Source: JBBRHQ01 sp963781345 (GTDB lineage Bacteria; Actinomycetota; Thermoleophilia; Solirubrobacterales; 70-9). From it: 64,000 bases of DNA. The first letter of the stretch is position 1, and every line of letters starts with the position of its first letter. The stretch spans positions 62,001-126,000 of the forward strand of contig CAWAFQ010000005.1 in assembly GCA_963781345.1 (NCBI GenBank), in the 5' to 3' direction. Below the pieces are notes generated by a model. The model was not told the origin of the DNA and searched no databases. It saw only the letters and a program-made list of their open reading frames with translations. The translations under genes were made by a program, and so were the position numbers. Below are positions 35,061 through 43,073 of this stretch, one piece after another.

Positions 35061-35618
35061 GTGGCTCGCCTGCCCTATGTCGATCCCGAGGTCGCCTCCC
35101 CCGCGACCCGCGAGGCGCTCGAGGCGGTGCCGCCCCTGAACATCTTCCGCATGCTCGCCCACGCCGACACCGCCTTCCGGCCGTGGCTTCGCTGGGGGGC
35201 GGCGCTGCTGGGGAAGCTCGAGCTCGACCCGGTCCTGCGCGAGCTGGCGATCCTGCGGGTGGCGCGGCTCACCCCCCACGCCGATTACGAGTGGGTCCAG
35301 CACGTCCCGATCTTCGAGGCGGTCGGGGGACGCTCCGAGCAGGTGGCTGCGCTCGAGCGCGACGAGGCCGGGGCCGAGTGCTTCTCCGCCGAGGAGCGGG
35401 CGACCATCGCCTTCACCACCGAGGTCGTCCGCGACGCCCGCGCCGGCGACCCGACCTTCGAGGCGGTGGCGGCCTTCCTCTCCCCGCGCGAGATAGTCGA
35501 GCTGCTGATGGTGATCGGCAACTACATGCTGGTCGCGCGGGTGATGGCGACGACCGAGATCGAGATGGACCCCCCGGCCGGCGCCGAGGGCCTGCGGGTC
35601 GTCTCCGGGCAGGGCTGA
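35061..35618 (+). CDS. Carboxymuconolactone decarboxylase/AhpD-like protein lacking the CxxC
   Basis: 185 residues (GTG start at 35061). Helices PREIVELLMVIGNYMLVARV and the signature LRELAILRVARLTPHADYEW, then VQHVPI match the CMD family. The usual two cysteines of AhpD-like peroxidase-linked members (CxxC before the W.H) are replaced (HADYEWVQH), so it is likely a decarboxylase-like or non-redox member. Its substrate is unknown. The product is cytoplasmic. Confidence 0.8.
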   Translation: MARLPYVDPEVASPATREALEAVPPLNIFRMLAHADTAFRPWLRWGAALLGKLELDPVLRELAILRVARLTPHADYEWVQHVPIFEAVGGRSEQVAALERDEAGAECFSAEERATIAFTTEVVRDARAGDPTFEAVAAFLSPREIVELLMVIGNYMLVARVMATTEIEMDPPAGAEGLRVVSGQG

Positions 35619-35652
35619 GCGCCGCGAGGCGCGCCTGGGTTGGTTTGCGCAG

Positions 35653-35702
35653 GCGGCCCGCCGGGGCCGGCTGCTCAGGCGGCCGCCTGGGCCGGCTGCT
35701 CA
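35653..35702. repeat. 25-bp tandem duplicate downstream of the aldose epimerase
   Basis: Two 25-base units GCGGCCnGCnGGGGCCGGCTG... ending CTGCTCAG (35653-35677, 35678-35702). A GCTCAGGCCTCGC stretch at 35698 also repeats the epimerase stop region at 35738. Confidence 0.7.
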
Positions 35703-35738
35703 GGCCTCGCCTCTCGCGGCCGCGATCGGCAAGGGCGC

Positions 35739-36686
35739 TCAGGCCTCGCTGACCGTGACCGAGAAGGCGGCGCCGAAGTCCTCGCCGGGCTCGATCACCG
35801 GCAGGTCGATCCCGCCGCTGACCAGGGCATTTGCCGGGGTGGTCATCGGCTCGAAGGCGATCACGTCGTCGTCGGCCGGGGCGTAGACCTGGGAGTAGGG
35901 GTAGCCGGACTCAAGCGAGAGCTCGATCCGCCGCCCACCCCCCGAGAGCGCGAACGCCTCGCCGGCGGCGGGCGCATCGAAGGCGTCGTCGAAGGTCCGG
36001 GTGCCGAGCGGCCCGGGCTCGATCCGGACCGGCTCGCGCTCGCCGCTGGGGAGCATTCGCTGGTCGAGGAGCAGGCGCTCCGCCACCGGGATCTCAACCT
36101 CCCACTCGGCGCGCTCGACCCCCGGAAGCTTCAGGTAGGGATGAAAGCCAAAGGCGATCGGCATCGCGGCACCGCCGGTCGGCCTAACCGTCAGCCCGAT
36201 TGTCAGCCTGCGGCCCTCCAGGGTCGCCTCGTAGTCGATCTCATGCAGGAACGGGAAGCCGGCGACGAGACCTGGCTCAGCGGCGAAATCGAAGGCGGCC
36301 TCGAGAACGCCGCCGCCGGGCGTCGGCTCGTGGCGCACAACCCGCCATCCCTGCCGCCGCCACTCATGCAGCCCGTGAATCGGCAGTCCGTTGGGGTCGG
36401 TGCTCGGGGGCGGCTGCGCGGCGTCGAGGTCGACCTCGTGCCCGGCGACCTCGAAGCGCCTCTCGCCGAGCCGGTTGGCCCAGGGGTGCAGCAGGGGTAT
36501 CCCCATCGTCGAGCGCTCGGCGACGTAGGCGGCGAGGCCACCGCGCTGCCCGAGCAGCTCCTCGCCGCGGTGGCGCAGCGAGCAGCAGACCATCCCGGCG
36601 GTGGGGACGAACGCGACCTCGAGGCCGTTCTCGCCGCTCGCCAGCGTCAGCGCCTCGAACCCCTCGATCGTCGTGGTTCCACTCAT
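35739..36686 (-). CDS. Aldose 1-epimerase family protein
   Basis: 315 residues (ATG 36686). It has the conserved NRLGERRFEVAGHEV segment (with the NPYW-type N-R), HGLHEWRRQGWR (catalytic His), IAFGFHPYLKLPG (second His) and a late glutamate (MTTPANALVSGG; FAFEPMT-type region). This is the galactose mutarotase (GalM) family, which interconverts alpha and beta sugars. The substrate sugar is not decidable. Flanked by short repeats at its 3' end. Confidence 0.85.
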   Translation of the reverse strand: MSGTTTIEGFEALTLASGENGLEVAFVPTAGMVCCSLRHRGEELLGQRGGLAAYVAERSTMGIPLLHPWANRLGERRFEVAGHEVDLDAAQPPPSTDPNGLPIHGLHEWRRQGWRVVRHEPTPGGGVLEAAFDFAAEPGLVAGFPFLHEIDYEATLEGRRLTIGLTVRPTGGAAMPIAFGFHPYLKLPGVERAEWEVEIPVAERLLLDQRMLPSGEREPVRIEPGPLGTRTFDDAFDAPAAGEAFALSGGGRRIELSLESGYPYSQVYAPADDDVIAFEPMTTPANALVSGGIDLPVIEPGEDFGAAFSVTVSEA

Positions 36687-36812
36687 CCCCGTAAGCCTCG
36701 CGCAAATCCGCCTCCCGTGCCTCGGCGGGGCACGGGGCCCGAGGCCTCGCCGGGCGTGCTGGATGGAAATATGGACTTCGCGCGTGTCCTGTCGGGGACT
36801 CGTACACCTTGT

Positions 36813-36828
36813 TACACATCTATGTGTA
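36813..36828. promoter_or_regulatory. Palindromic operator candidate, vapBC at 36842-37470
   Basis: TACACAT-CT-ATGTGTA: perfect 7-base arms spaced by two bases, ending 13 bases before the antitoxin ATG. A half-site (GTACACC) lies 10 bases upstream. Confidence 0.65.
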
Positions 36829-36841
36829 GGGGACCGCTAGA

Positions 36842-37081
36842 ATGATCGCGATGTCGAGGACCAACATCGAGATAGACGACGAGTTGATCGAGCGTGTGAT
36901 GCGGATCTACGGCTACCGCACCAAGCGCGAGGCGGTCGAGCGAGCGCTGCGCCGGCTCGATTTCGAGCCGATGAGCCGAGAGGAGGCGCTGGCGATGCGT
37001 GGCTCGGGCTGGCACGGTGACCTCGAGCAACTGCGCCAGCCCGATCCGGTGCTGGACGCATGGATCAACCGCGAGGATTGA
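36842..37081 (+). CDS. vapB: VapB-type antitoxin (DUF2191/ribbon-helix-helix)
   Basis: 79 residues from the ATG at 36842 with AGGGGA upstream. The N-terminus (MSRTNIEIDDELIERVMRIY, then GYRTKREAVERALRRL) is the VapB/DUF2191 DNA-binding pattern. The C-terminal half (GSGWHGDLEQLRQPD) binds the toxin. Its stop overlaps the toxin start by 22 bases. A perfect palindrome just upstream is a probable operator. Confidence 0.88.
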   Translation: MIAMSRTNIEIDDELIERVMRIYGYRTKREAVERALRRLDFEPMSREEALAMRGSGWHGDLEQLRQPDPVLDAWINRED

Positions 37082-37470
37082 TCCTCGCCGACACCTCGGC
37101 TTGGATCGAGTACCTGCGTCGGAGCGAGAGCGACATCGACCTGCGGGTGGACGGCCTCATTCGCGGCGGCGGTATCGCCACCACGGAGCCGGTTGCGATG
37201 GAGCTGCTGGCCGGGGCCCGCGACGAAGCCGACCACCAACGGCTTGGGAGGCTGCTCGGGCGCGCCAGCCTGCTCGCCCTCGGTGGCTTTGAGGACCACG
37301 AGGCTGCAGCCAGGATTCAGCGAATCTGCCGGGGGCGCGAGGCTCCGGCCCGCAGCATCGTCGACTGCCTGATCGCGGCCGTGGCGATCCGAAACGACGT
37401 GCCCGTGCTCCACCGCGACCGCGACTTCGACCTGATCGCCCGCCACACCTCGCTCCGGATCGCCGAGTAG
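37060..37470 (+). CDS. vapC: VapC-family PIN-domain toxin
   Basis: 136 residues. PIN-domain acids are present: ILADTSAWIEYLRRSESDID (first Asp), TTEPVAMELLAGARDE (Glu), RSIVDCLIAAVAIRNDVPVL (Asp) and HRDRDFDLIA. This is a typical VapC RNase. It overlaps the antitoxin by 22 bases. An internal ATG would not change the assignment. Confidence 0.92.
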   Translation: MDQPRGLILADTSAWIEYLRRSESDIDLRVDGLIRGGGIATTEPVAMELLAGARDEADHQRLGRLLGRASLLALGGFEDHEAAARIQRICRGREAPARSIVDCLIAAVAIRNDVPVLHRDRDFDLIARHTSLRIAE

Positions 37471-37546
37471 CCGGTGCCCGCCCCCTGCGGGAACGGCGAT
37501 CGCGGCGCAATCGCCAATCGCCGCGGCGCGGCGTAATCTCGAAGCC

Positions 37547-39688
37547 GTGAGCCCGACGCAGATCCAGGCGCAGGCGCAGACGCAGACGACATTGGCGACC
37601 GGTGCCTTCAGCGGAGTCGTGCAGGTGCGCCACGAGATCTTTCGCGCCGAGGACGACGGCTACGCCGTGCTCGAGGTGATCGGCGAGGACTCCGGCGAGG
37701 AGTTCACATTGATCGGGCCGGTCGGCCACCTGGTCGCCGGCGACCGGGCCGAGGTCAGCGGCGAGTGGCAGGAGCACTCGCGCTACGGCCCCCAGGTGAG
37801 AGCCCGGGGGGCGAAGCCGATCGACCCCGCCGACCGCGAGGGCCAGATCGCCTATCTGACCTCGCTTCGCCACATCGGCCCGGCCCGCGCCGAGCGCCTG
37901 CGCGACGACTACGGCCCCGCGGTCCTCGACGCGATCGCCGCCGACCCGGTCGGGACCTTGCGCGCCCTCAGCGGGGTCAGTGAGAAGCAGGCCGAGGCGG
38001 CGGCGGAGTCCTGGTACGCGAGCCGGGCGGTCCGCGACCTGCACGTGCGGCTGGCGCCACACGGCCTCGCCCACCTCGCCGCCGCGATCCACGCCCGCTA
38101 CGGAGCCGAGGCGATGAGGGTCCTGCACGAGGACCCCTACAGCCTGACCGAGATCGACGGAGTCGGCTTTGCCCGCGCCGACGCGATCGCGCTCGGCGCC
38201 GACGTCCCGCCCGAGTCCGACCGCCGCGCCCAGGCGGCCGCCGTCTACGTCCTCTCCGAGGCCGAGCGCCAGGGCCACACCTTCCTGCCGACGGCGGAGC
38301 TGCGCCGCCGCTGCGCCGAGCTGCTCGGGATCGACCCCGACCCCGACGTGCTCGTCTCCGCGGCCGGGCTGATGGTCGAGGAGGGCCGCGTCTACCGCGA
38401 GCTCACCCACGCCAGCGAGCTCGCCTGCGCAGAGACCCTGCGCGCCCGCGCCGAGGCGCCGCCACAGCTGACCCACTCGCCCGGCGCCGAGCCCCGCGAT
38501 GACCTCACCGAGGAGCAGTGGGCGGCGGTGCGCGGAGCCTTCGCCTCACGACTCTCGGTCATCACCGGCGGCCCCGGCGTCGGCAAGACCGTCTGCACCC
38601 GCGCGATCGTCGCCGAGGCGGCGAGCGCCGAGATCACGGTCGCGCTCTGCGCCCCCACCGGCCGCGCCGCGCGGCGGCTGGAGGAGGCGACCGGGCACTC
38701 GGCGATGACGATTCACCGGATGATCGAGTGGATGCCGGGGCGCGAGCCGCGCTTTCGCCCCGGCCACCCCCTCCCCGCCGGCCTCGTCGTCGTCGACGAG
38801 TCCTCGATGCTCAACCTTCGCCTCGCCGAGGTGCTGCTCGGAGCGCTCGCCGAGTCGACCCACATCGTCTTCGTCGGCGACGCTGACCAACTCCCCCCGA
38901 TCGGCGCCGGCAAGCCCTTCGACGACCTGATCACCTCGGGGATCGTGCCCGTGACCCGCCTGCGCCACATCTTCCGCCAGGCGGCACGTTCGATGATCAC
39001 CACTGCCGCCCACGCGATCAACGAGGGCCGGATGCCGGGGCTGGAGCCGGCCGAGGGCCAGGAGCGCGACTTCTTCTTCCTCGAGCGCCCCTCCCCCGAG
39101 CGGGCGCTCGACGCCGTCGTCGAGGTCGTTTCCGAGCGCGTCGCCGAGGGCCTCGGCTTCGACCCGATCCGCGAGGTCCAGGTGCTGGCGCCGATGTATC
39201 GCACCGCGGTCGGGATAGACGCGCTCAACGAGCGGCTGAAGGAGAGGCTCAACCCCGACGGCCAGCCGGCCCTGAACGAGCGCTTCCGGATCGGCGACCG
39301 CCTGATCCAGACCCGCAACGCGCATGAGCTCGGGCTGATGAACGGCTCGATCTGCTTTCTCGTCGCCGATGATCCCGAGGAGGAGTCGATTGTCGTCGAG
39401 ACCGACGACGGCGGCTCGCTCGTCATCCCCTACGAGGAGACCGCGACGCTGCGCCTCGCCTACGCGATCTCCGTCCACAAATCACAGGGCTGCGAGGTCC
39501 CGGTCGTCGTCTGCGTCTGCCACCGCTCGCACTCGCGGATGCTGACCCGCCCCCTCGTCTACACCGCGATCACGCGCGCGCGCAGCGCCTGCGTGCTGGT
39601 CGGCGATCGCAGCGCGCTCGAGCTGGCGGTGCGGCGCGACGACGGCGGCCGGCGACACTCCGGGCTGGCGGAGCGCCTGGCGGCCTGA
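37547..39688 (+). CDS. recD2: RecD2-type SF1 ATP-dependent DNA helicase
   Basis: 713 residues from a GTG. The N-terminal OB-like domain (VVQVRHEIFRAEDDGYAVLE) and helix-hairpin-helix region (YLTSLRHIGPARAERLRDDY; LTEIDGVGFARADAIAL) precede the helicase core. Core motifs: ITGGPGVGKTVC (Walker A), VVDESSMLNLRLA (Walker B), VFVGDADQLPPIGAG (III), VLAPMYRTAVGIDALN (IV), SVHKSQGCEVPVVV (V) and YTAITRARSACVLVG (VI). This is full length for RecD2, which unwinds DNA 5'-3' in repair outside RecBCD. Its stop lies in a 33-bp tandem duplicate, and a strong palindrome follows. Confidence 0.95.
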   Translation: MSPTQIQAQAQTQTTLATGAFSGVVQVRHEIFRAEDDGYAVLEVIGEDSGEEFTLIGPVGHLVAGDRAEVSGEWQEHSRYGPQVRARGAKPIDPADREGQIAYLTSLRHIGPARAERLRDDYGPAVLDAIAADPVGTLRALSGVSEKQAEAAAESWYASRAVRDLHVRLAPHGLAHLAAAIHARYGAEAMRVLHEDPYSLTEIDGVGFARADAIALGADVPPESDRRAQAAAVYVLSEAERQGHTFLPTAELRRRCAELLGIDPDPDVLVSAAGLMVEEGRVYRELTHASELACAETLRARAEAPPQLTHSPGAEPRDDLTEEQWAAVRGAFASRLSVITGGPGVGKTVCTRAIVAEAASAEITVALCAPTGRAARRLEEATGHSAMTIHRMIEWMPGREPRFRPGHPLPAGLVVVDESSMLNLRLAEVLLGALAESTHIVFVGDADQLPPIGAGKPFDDLITSGIVPVTRLRHIFRQAARSMITTAAHAINEGRMPGLEPAEGQERDFFFLERPSPERALDAVVEVVSERVAEGLGFDPIREVQVLAPMYRTAVGIDALNERLKERLNPDGQPALNERFRIGDRLIQTRNAHELGLMNGSICFLVADDPEEESIVVETDDGGSLVIPYEETATLRLAYAISVHKSQGCEVPVVVCVCHRSHSRMLTRPLVYTAITRARSACVLVGDRSALELAVRRDDGGRRHSGLAERLAA

Positions 39689-39730
39689 GCTGCCCACCCT
39701 GCGGAGCGGCTGGCAGTCTGAGCTGCCCGC
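39665..39730. repeat. 33-bp imperfect tandem duplicate over the recD2 stop
   Basis: CTGGCGGAGCGCCTGGCGGC... at 39665-39697 and its diverged copy at 39699-39730 both contain a CTGAGCTGCCC stretch, that is, the TGA stop and its copy. About 28 of 32 bases agree. Confidence 0.8.
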
Positions 39731-39773
39731 CCAGGGCGAACCGCACCCCGGCTCCCGGCCCCGCGGCTCCAGA

Positions 39774-39826
39774 GGGTCGAGTGGACGAAAGCACTCGGCA
39801 TGCGAGGGAAATCGTCCACTCGACCC
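39774..39826 (+). terminator. Palindromic element, 15-bp arms, downstream of recD2
   Basis: GGGTCGAGTGGACGA ... TCGTCCACTCGACCC with a 23-nt loop containing CTCGGCATGCGAGGG. The sister element at 51429-51480 has virtually identical arms and a loop of the same length and core. Probably a transcript end for recD2. Confidence 0.75.
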
Positions 39827-39975
39827 GGGATGGCGCCCCGAGGGCGGAATGGGCGGCCCCGGCGGCCCGCCCCCGGCCGGCAGTGGCATGCCGGGAGCCG
39901 GTGGCCCGGTCGGTGCGCGTGCGCCGAGCGGCGCGCCCGGCGAGTCGCAGTAGCGATCAGCGGTGCGGAAGTCGG

Positions 39976-40004
39976 CTCAGCGGTGGCGATTAGCTACCGC
40001 TGAG
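39976..40004. promoter_or_regulatory. Hairpin upstream of the SRPBCC gene
   Basis: CTCAGCGGT - 11-nt loop - ACCGCTGAG forms a perfect 9-bp stem ending 25 bases before the start at 40030. It could be an operator or a 5' leader hairpin. Confidence 0.4.
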
Positions 40005-40029
40005 CGGCGTCGCGGGATAGGCTGAGGCC

Positions 40030-40479
40030 ATGGGAAAGCTCGAAGCCGACCGCAGCGTCGAGATCGAGGCAGCGCTGGAGCGCTGCTATGAGATCGTCGC
40101 CGACCTCGATTCGACCCCTGAGTGGCAGGCGTCGATGATCTCGCTCGAGGTGCTCGAGAGGGACGGCCACGGTCGCGCTGTGCTGGTCGAGACCGTCTCC
40201 GACGCCAAGGTCAAGCAGGTCACCTCGCAGATCAGCTTCAGCTACCACCCGCCCGACGAGATGCGATGGGAACAGGAGAGGGGCGAGTTGAACTCGCTGC
40301 GGGGGTCCTGGAAGCTCGAGCAGCTGGCGGAGGAGCGGACCCGCGCCACCTACTCGCTGATCGCCGACACCGGGCGGATCCTGGGGATCCTGCTGCGTGG
40401 GCCGGTCGAGGGCAAGGTCAAGGAATTCCTGACCAAGGACGCCGCAGAGGGCCTCAAGCGCAGGGCCGAGGGCGACTGA
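40030..40479 (+). CDS. SRPBCC/polyketide-cyclase-like protein
   Basis: 149 residues. ADRSVEIEAALERCYEIVAD, then TPEWQASMISLEVLERDGHG (strand and helix of the SRPBCC fold), EMRWEQERGELNSLRGSWKL and the long final helix VKEFLTKDAAEGLKRR. Related to cyclase/dehydrase ('polyketide cyclase 2') proteins; ligand unknown. The next membrane-protein frame begins immediately after the stop. Confidence 0.85.
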   Translation: MGKLEADRSVEIEAALERCYEIVADLDSTPEWQASMISLEVLERDGHGRAVLVETVSDAKVKQVTSQISFSYHPPDEMRWEQERGELNSLRGSWKLEQLAEERTRATYSLIADTGRILGILLRGPVEGKVKEFLTKDAAEGLKRRAEGD

Positions 40480-40618
40480 GATCCGCGCCGCGATCCCCCT
40501 CCTCTCGGATCGCCACCCCGGAGTCCAGGCGTTCCTCGTTATCGGGGGGCCGGTCCTGTTCGGGGCGCTGTGCGGGGTCCTCCTCGGGATCTCGGAGTCG
40601 GCCTACCTGATCGCCACC

Positions 40619-40873
40619 GTGCTCTCGATCCTCGGCGGCTTCTTCGCCGGCTTCGAGCACGCGGGCGCCAGGGGAGGTGCGCTGCGCGGGGTCCTCGGCG
40701 GCACCCTCTTCGGCAGCTTCATCCTGATCGGCCACGCGATCCACGGCCAAGACGCCAAGGCCGACCTCCCGGATCCGCACGTCCTGCTGATCGTCGCGAC
40801 CGCCGTCTTCGGGACGATCCTCGGCAGCCTCGGCGGACTCACGCGGGGCCGGGTCGAGGCCTCAGCCGCCTAG
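40619..40873 (+). CDS. Small membrane protein, possible longer start
   Basis: The GTG at 40619 gives 84 residues with two or three helices (LSILGGFFAGFEHAGARGGA, then GGTLFGSFILIGHAIHG, IVATAVFGTILGSLGGL). The same frame stays open upstream to the SRPBCC stop and would add another helix (VQAFLVIGGPVLFGALCGVL), but it contains no ATG, GTG or TTG, so a longer form would need a rare start such as ATC or CTG. Function unknown. Probably co-transcribed with the SRPBCC gene. Confidence 0.5.
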   Translation: MLSILGGFFAGFEHAGARGGALRGVLGGTLFGSFILIGHAIHGQDAKADLPDPHVLLIVATAVFGTILGSLGGLTRGRVEASAA

Positions 40874-41002
40874 CCCGGCTGCGTCCGCCCCGGCCCGCCG
40901 TACATCGGGAATTCGATCCCGGGGCCGGTCCGCAAGATCTGGTCCCACATCCTCAGTTCGAACTTCAGCCCCGCCATGGCAATGGTCAGGCCCCCGGCCG
41001 TC

Positions 41003-41038
41003 GAATGCCCGCTCTTGACCGAATGCCCGCTCTTGACC
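41003..41038. repeat. Perfect 18-bp tandem duplicate
   Basis: GAATGCCCGCTCTTGACC occurs twice in direct succession upstream of the secreted protein gene; each unit ends in TTGACC, a -35-like hexamer. Confidence 0.7.
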
Positions 41039-41123
41039 CTTTCTTTGCCGACGCCTTGTCGGCGCTTGGGGTGGCCCTCCCTACCTTCGGCGCGAACGCT
41101 CAACCAACTGAAAAGGAGAACCA

Positions 41124-41495
41124 ATGAGGCGACTGATACCCCTCGCCGCCGCGGCGGCCCTGCTCGCGCCCGCCGGCGCCCTCGCCGCCGGCACCACCCC
41201 AAGCTCGGTCTCGATCGCATGGAACGGAGGGGCCACCTACTTCTCGGGCAAGGTCAGCTCATCGCAGAGCGTCTGCGCCAGGAACCGCAAGGTTGCCGTC
41301 TACCGCAACAGGCCCGGGGCCGACCCGTCGGTCGGCTCCACCCGCAGCAGCGCCAGCGGCAACTGGCTGCTCAACCTGAGCGGGCATCCCACCCGCGGCT
41401 ACTACTACGCAAAGGCGAAGAGCACAACCGCCGGCCCGGTCGGCAGCCGCACCGTGTGCGCGGCCGCCAAGTCGGTCGTCACCCGCGCTTCCTGA
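41124..41495 (+). CDS. Small secreted protein, resembles the FG-GAP C-terminal domain
   Basis: 123 residues. Signal peptide (LIPLAAAAALLAPAGALA), start supported by AAAAGGAGAACC. The mature part (YFSGKVSSSQSVCARNRKVA, then GSTRSSASGNWLLNLSG and GYYYAKAKSTTAG) follows the same pattern as the C-terminal beta domain of FG-GAP paralogues B and C (HRFTGRL..., AISAPNGTYKIG, YYARVRAW). Cysteines around residues 50 and 112 could pair. It thus looks like a stand-alone copy of that domain. Secreted; role unknown. Confidence 0.65.
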   Translation: MRRLIPLAAAAALLAPAGALAAGTTPSSVSIAWNGGATYFSGKVSSSQSVCARNRKVAVYRNRPGADPSVGSTRSSASGNWLLNLSGHPTRGYYYAKAKSTTAGPVGSRTVCAAAKSVVTRAS

Positions 41496-41519
41496 TCACA
41501 GAGCCCCTACCGTGGGGCG

Positions 41520-41972
41520 GTGCGAACGATCGCGATCCTCGGGGCAGCAGCTGCCGCGGCGCTGGCCGCGGGCTGCGGCGGGGGTACGACCGGGACGGAT
41601 GAGGCCTCCTCCGCCCCGGCGCCCCCGCCCAAGCCCGCCCCCGCCGCGGCCGGCCAGGAGCCCGCCGCCGGCCAGGAGCCACTGCGCCATGCTCACTGTC
41701 CGGCGGCGGGCTCCAACTGCCGCACCGCCGAGGGCACGATCCTCTACGTCGAGCGCGTCGATCCCGACGGCGACGGCGATGCCCACTTCGTCCTTCTCAG
41801 CCCCGACAGCGTTTCCGGCCCCGGCCTCAGCGTGATCGACGTCGAGCGCGGCCTGCGTCCGCACCCGCTGCCGGCCTACGGCGACCGCGTCAGCGCCGCC
41901 GGCCCCGTCTACAGCGGCCACTACGGCCAGCGACAGATCCAGGCCACCGAGGTCTTCACCGCCCCAGGTTGA
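41520..41972 (+). CDS. Lipoprotein of unknown function
   Basis: 150 residues, GTG start. The signal peptide ends in a lipobox (ALAAGC), followed by a proline/alanine-rich spacer and a C-terminal domain (AEGTILYVERVDPDGDGDAH, then ISLLSPDSVSGPGLSVIDVE-like strand pairs and VYSGHYGQRQIQATEVF) that could be an OB-like fold. It is 24 bases after the secreted protein, and may be in the same transcript. Function not recognised. Confidence 0.6.
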   Translation: MRTIAILGAAAAAALAAGCGGGTTGTDEASSAPAPPPKPAPAAAGQEPAAGQEPLRHAHCPAAGSNCRTAEGTILYVERVDPDGDGDAHFVLLSPDSVSGPGLSVIDVERGLRPHPLPAYGDRVSAAGPVYSGHYGQRQIQATEVFTAPG

Positions 41973-42235
41973 CATCGAACGGGGAGCGGCTGCTGATCGC
42001 CTCCGCATAGGAGCGCCGGACCAGATCGACCTTGGGGTTATTGGACAACGGTGCAGTATCGCCGGGACCGCTGTCGCACACGGCCCGGAGTGCCCGCACC
42101 GCCGCGCAACCCTGCTACCGTCCCGCCTGTTAGGTCGGACAAAGAAGTCCGGCAAAGTCGTGTCTAGCGCTCGCAGTCGTTGCTTCATCAGCATCCTCCG
42201 CGTTCGCAGCACAAGATGAGCATGGAGGAATTTGC

Positions 42236-42442
42236 ATGCCCACTGGAACTGTCAAGTGGTTTAGCGACGACAAGGGCTACGGGTTCATCACACCCGATGA
42301 CGGCTCGAAGGACGTCTTCGTGCACCACAGCGCGATCATCGGCGAGGGCTTCAAGTCCCTGGCCGAAGGCGCCAAGGTGACCTATGAGTCCGAAGACGGA
42401 CCGAAGGGCCCCGCCGCAGCGAGCGTCCAGCAGACCTCGTAG
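42236..42442 (+). CDS. cspA: Cold-shock protein, CspA family
   Basis: 68 residues. GTVKWFSDDKGYGFITPDDG holds RNP1 (KGYGFI) and then KDVFVHHSAI holds RNP2 (VFVHHSAI). It binds single-stranded RNA or DNA. GGAGGAA lies seven bases before the ATG. The 260 bases upstream (41973-42235) hold no recognised gene and could be a long 5' leader, as cspA genes often have. A strong terminator follows. Confidence 0.95.
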   Translation: MPTGTVKWFSDDKGYGFITPDDGSKDVFVHHSAIIGEGFKSLAEGAKVTYESEDGPKGPAAASVQQTS

Positions 42443-42465
42443 CGACGATCCGCCTTTAGTTGCGC

Positions 42466-42491
42466 CGACGCCCGCCAATTGGCGGGCGTCG
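42466..42491 (+). terminator. Perfect palindromic terminator after cspA
   Basis: CGACGCCCGCCAATTGGCGG... is a 26-base perfect palindrome followed by CGCTTTCC, 24 bases after the cspA stop. Confidence 0.8.
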
Positions 42492-42524
42492 CGCTTTCCG
42501 GGGGGCGATCCGCCCGGAGCAGCT

Positions 42525-42596
42525 GGTTCCGGGACCGGGGTCCCGGAGTCTTCGCCGGCGGGTTCCGGGACCGAGGCCCCGGAACGTTCGGCGGCT
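42525..42596. repeat. 36-bp tandem duplicate at the 3' end of the gene 42595-42972
   Basis: GGTTCCGGGACCGGGGTCCC... at 42525-42560 and a diverged copy at 42561-42596, each a small palindrome (GTTCCGGGnCC...GGnCCCGGA). The right unit abuts the stop codon (CTA at 42595). Confidence 0.75.
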
Positions 42597-42972
42597 AGTT
42601 GTTGACCGGCTCGGCGATGCCGAGGCGCTTGCGCGCCTTGAGCACAGCCGGGACCGAGGAGCGGCAGGCACGGGCGATCGTCCCGTTAGGACGGTCCGGG
42701 TCGCGCAGGACCTCGAACTCGATCAGCGCGGCCGCTCGGAGCTGGGCGCGGGCGGCGAGGGTGGTGCCCTCCGGCGCCGACTCCAGGCCCGCCTCCGCGG
42801 CCATCGCGCGACGGCAGGAGAGGCAGAAGGTCTGGCCGTTCTCGCGAACCCAGTTATCGGGCATCTCGGCATGCTCGCTGCCTGGCATCCAGCGCACGGT
42901 CATCTCGCAACGGCCGCAGGTACAGACGGCAGTCGCTTCACGGCTAATCGATTCAACACTGACTTGACTCAA
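42595..42972 (-). CDS. Zinc-ribbon / helix-turn-helix hypothetical protein
   Basis: 125 residues; start probably the TTG at 42972 because ATG and GTG options are out of frame. An N-terminal four-cysteine cluster (CTCGRCEMTV and FCLSCRRAM) suggests zinc binding. A central helix rich in alanine, and a C-terminal segment (DPDRPNGTIARACRSSVPAV, then KARKRLGIAEP) looks like a helix-turn-helix. It is possibly a regulator of the neighbouring cold-shock or helicase genes, but this is speculative. The 3' end carries a tandem duplicate. Confidence 0.5.
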   Translation of the reverse strand: MSQVSVESISREATAVCTCGRCEMTVRWMPGSEHAEMPDNWVRENGQTFCLSCRRAMAAEAGLESAPEGTTLAARAQLRAAALIEFEVLRDPDRPNGTIARACRSSVPAVLKARKRLGIAEPVNN

Positions 42973-43073
42973 CTGAGATGCACATCCTTTCGGGGCCCCT
43001 AGTTCTTATTCGCACGAAGGAAGGGGGCCAACGGGCGAGATAGCTCCTCTACAGGGTACCGGGCGCACCCGGC

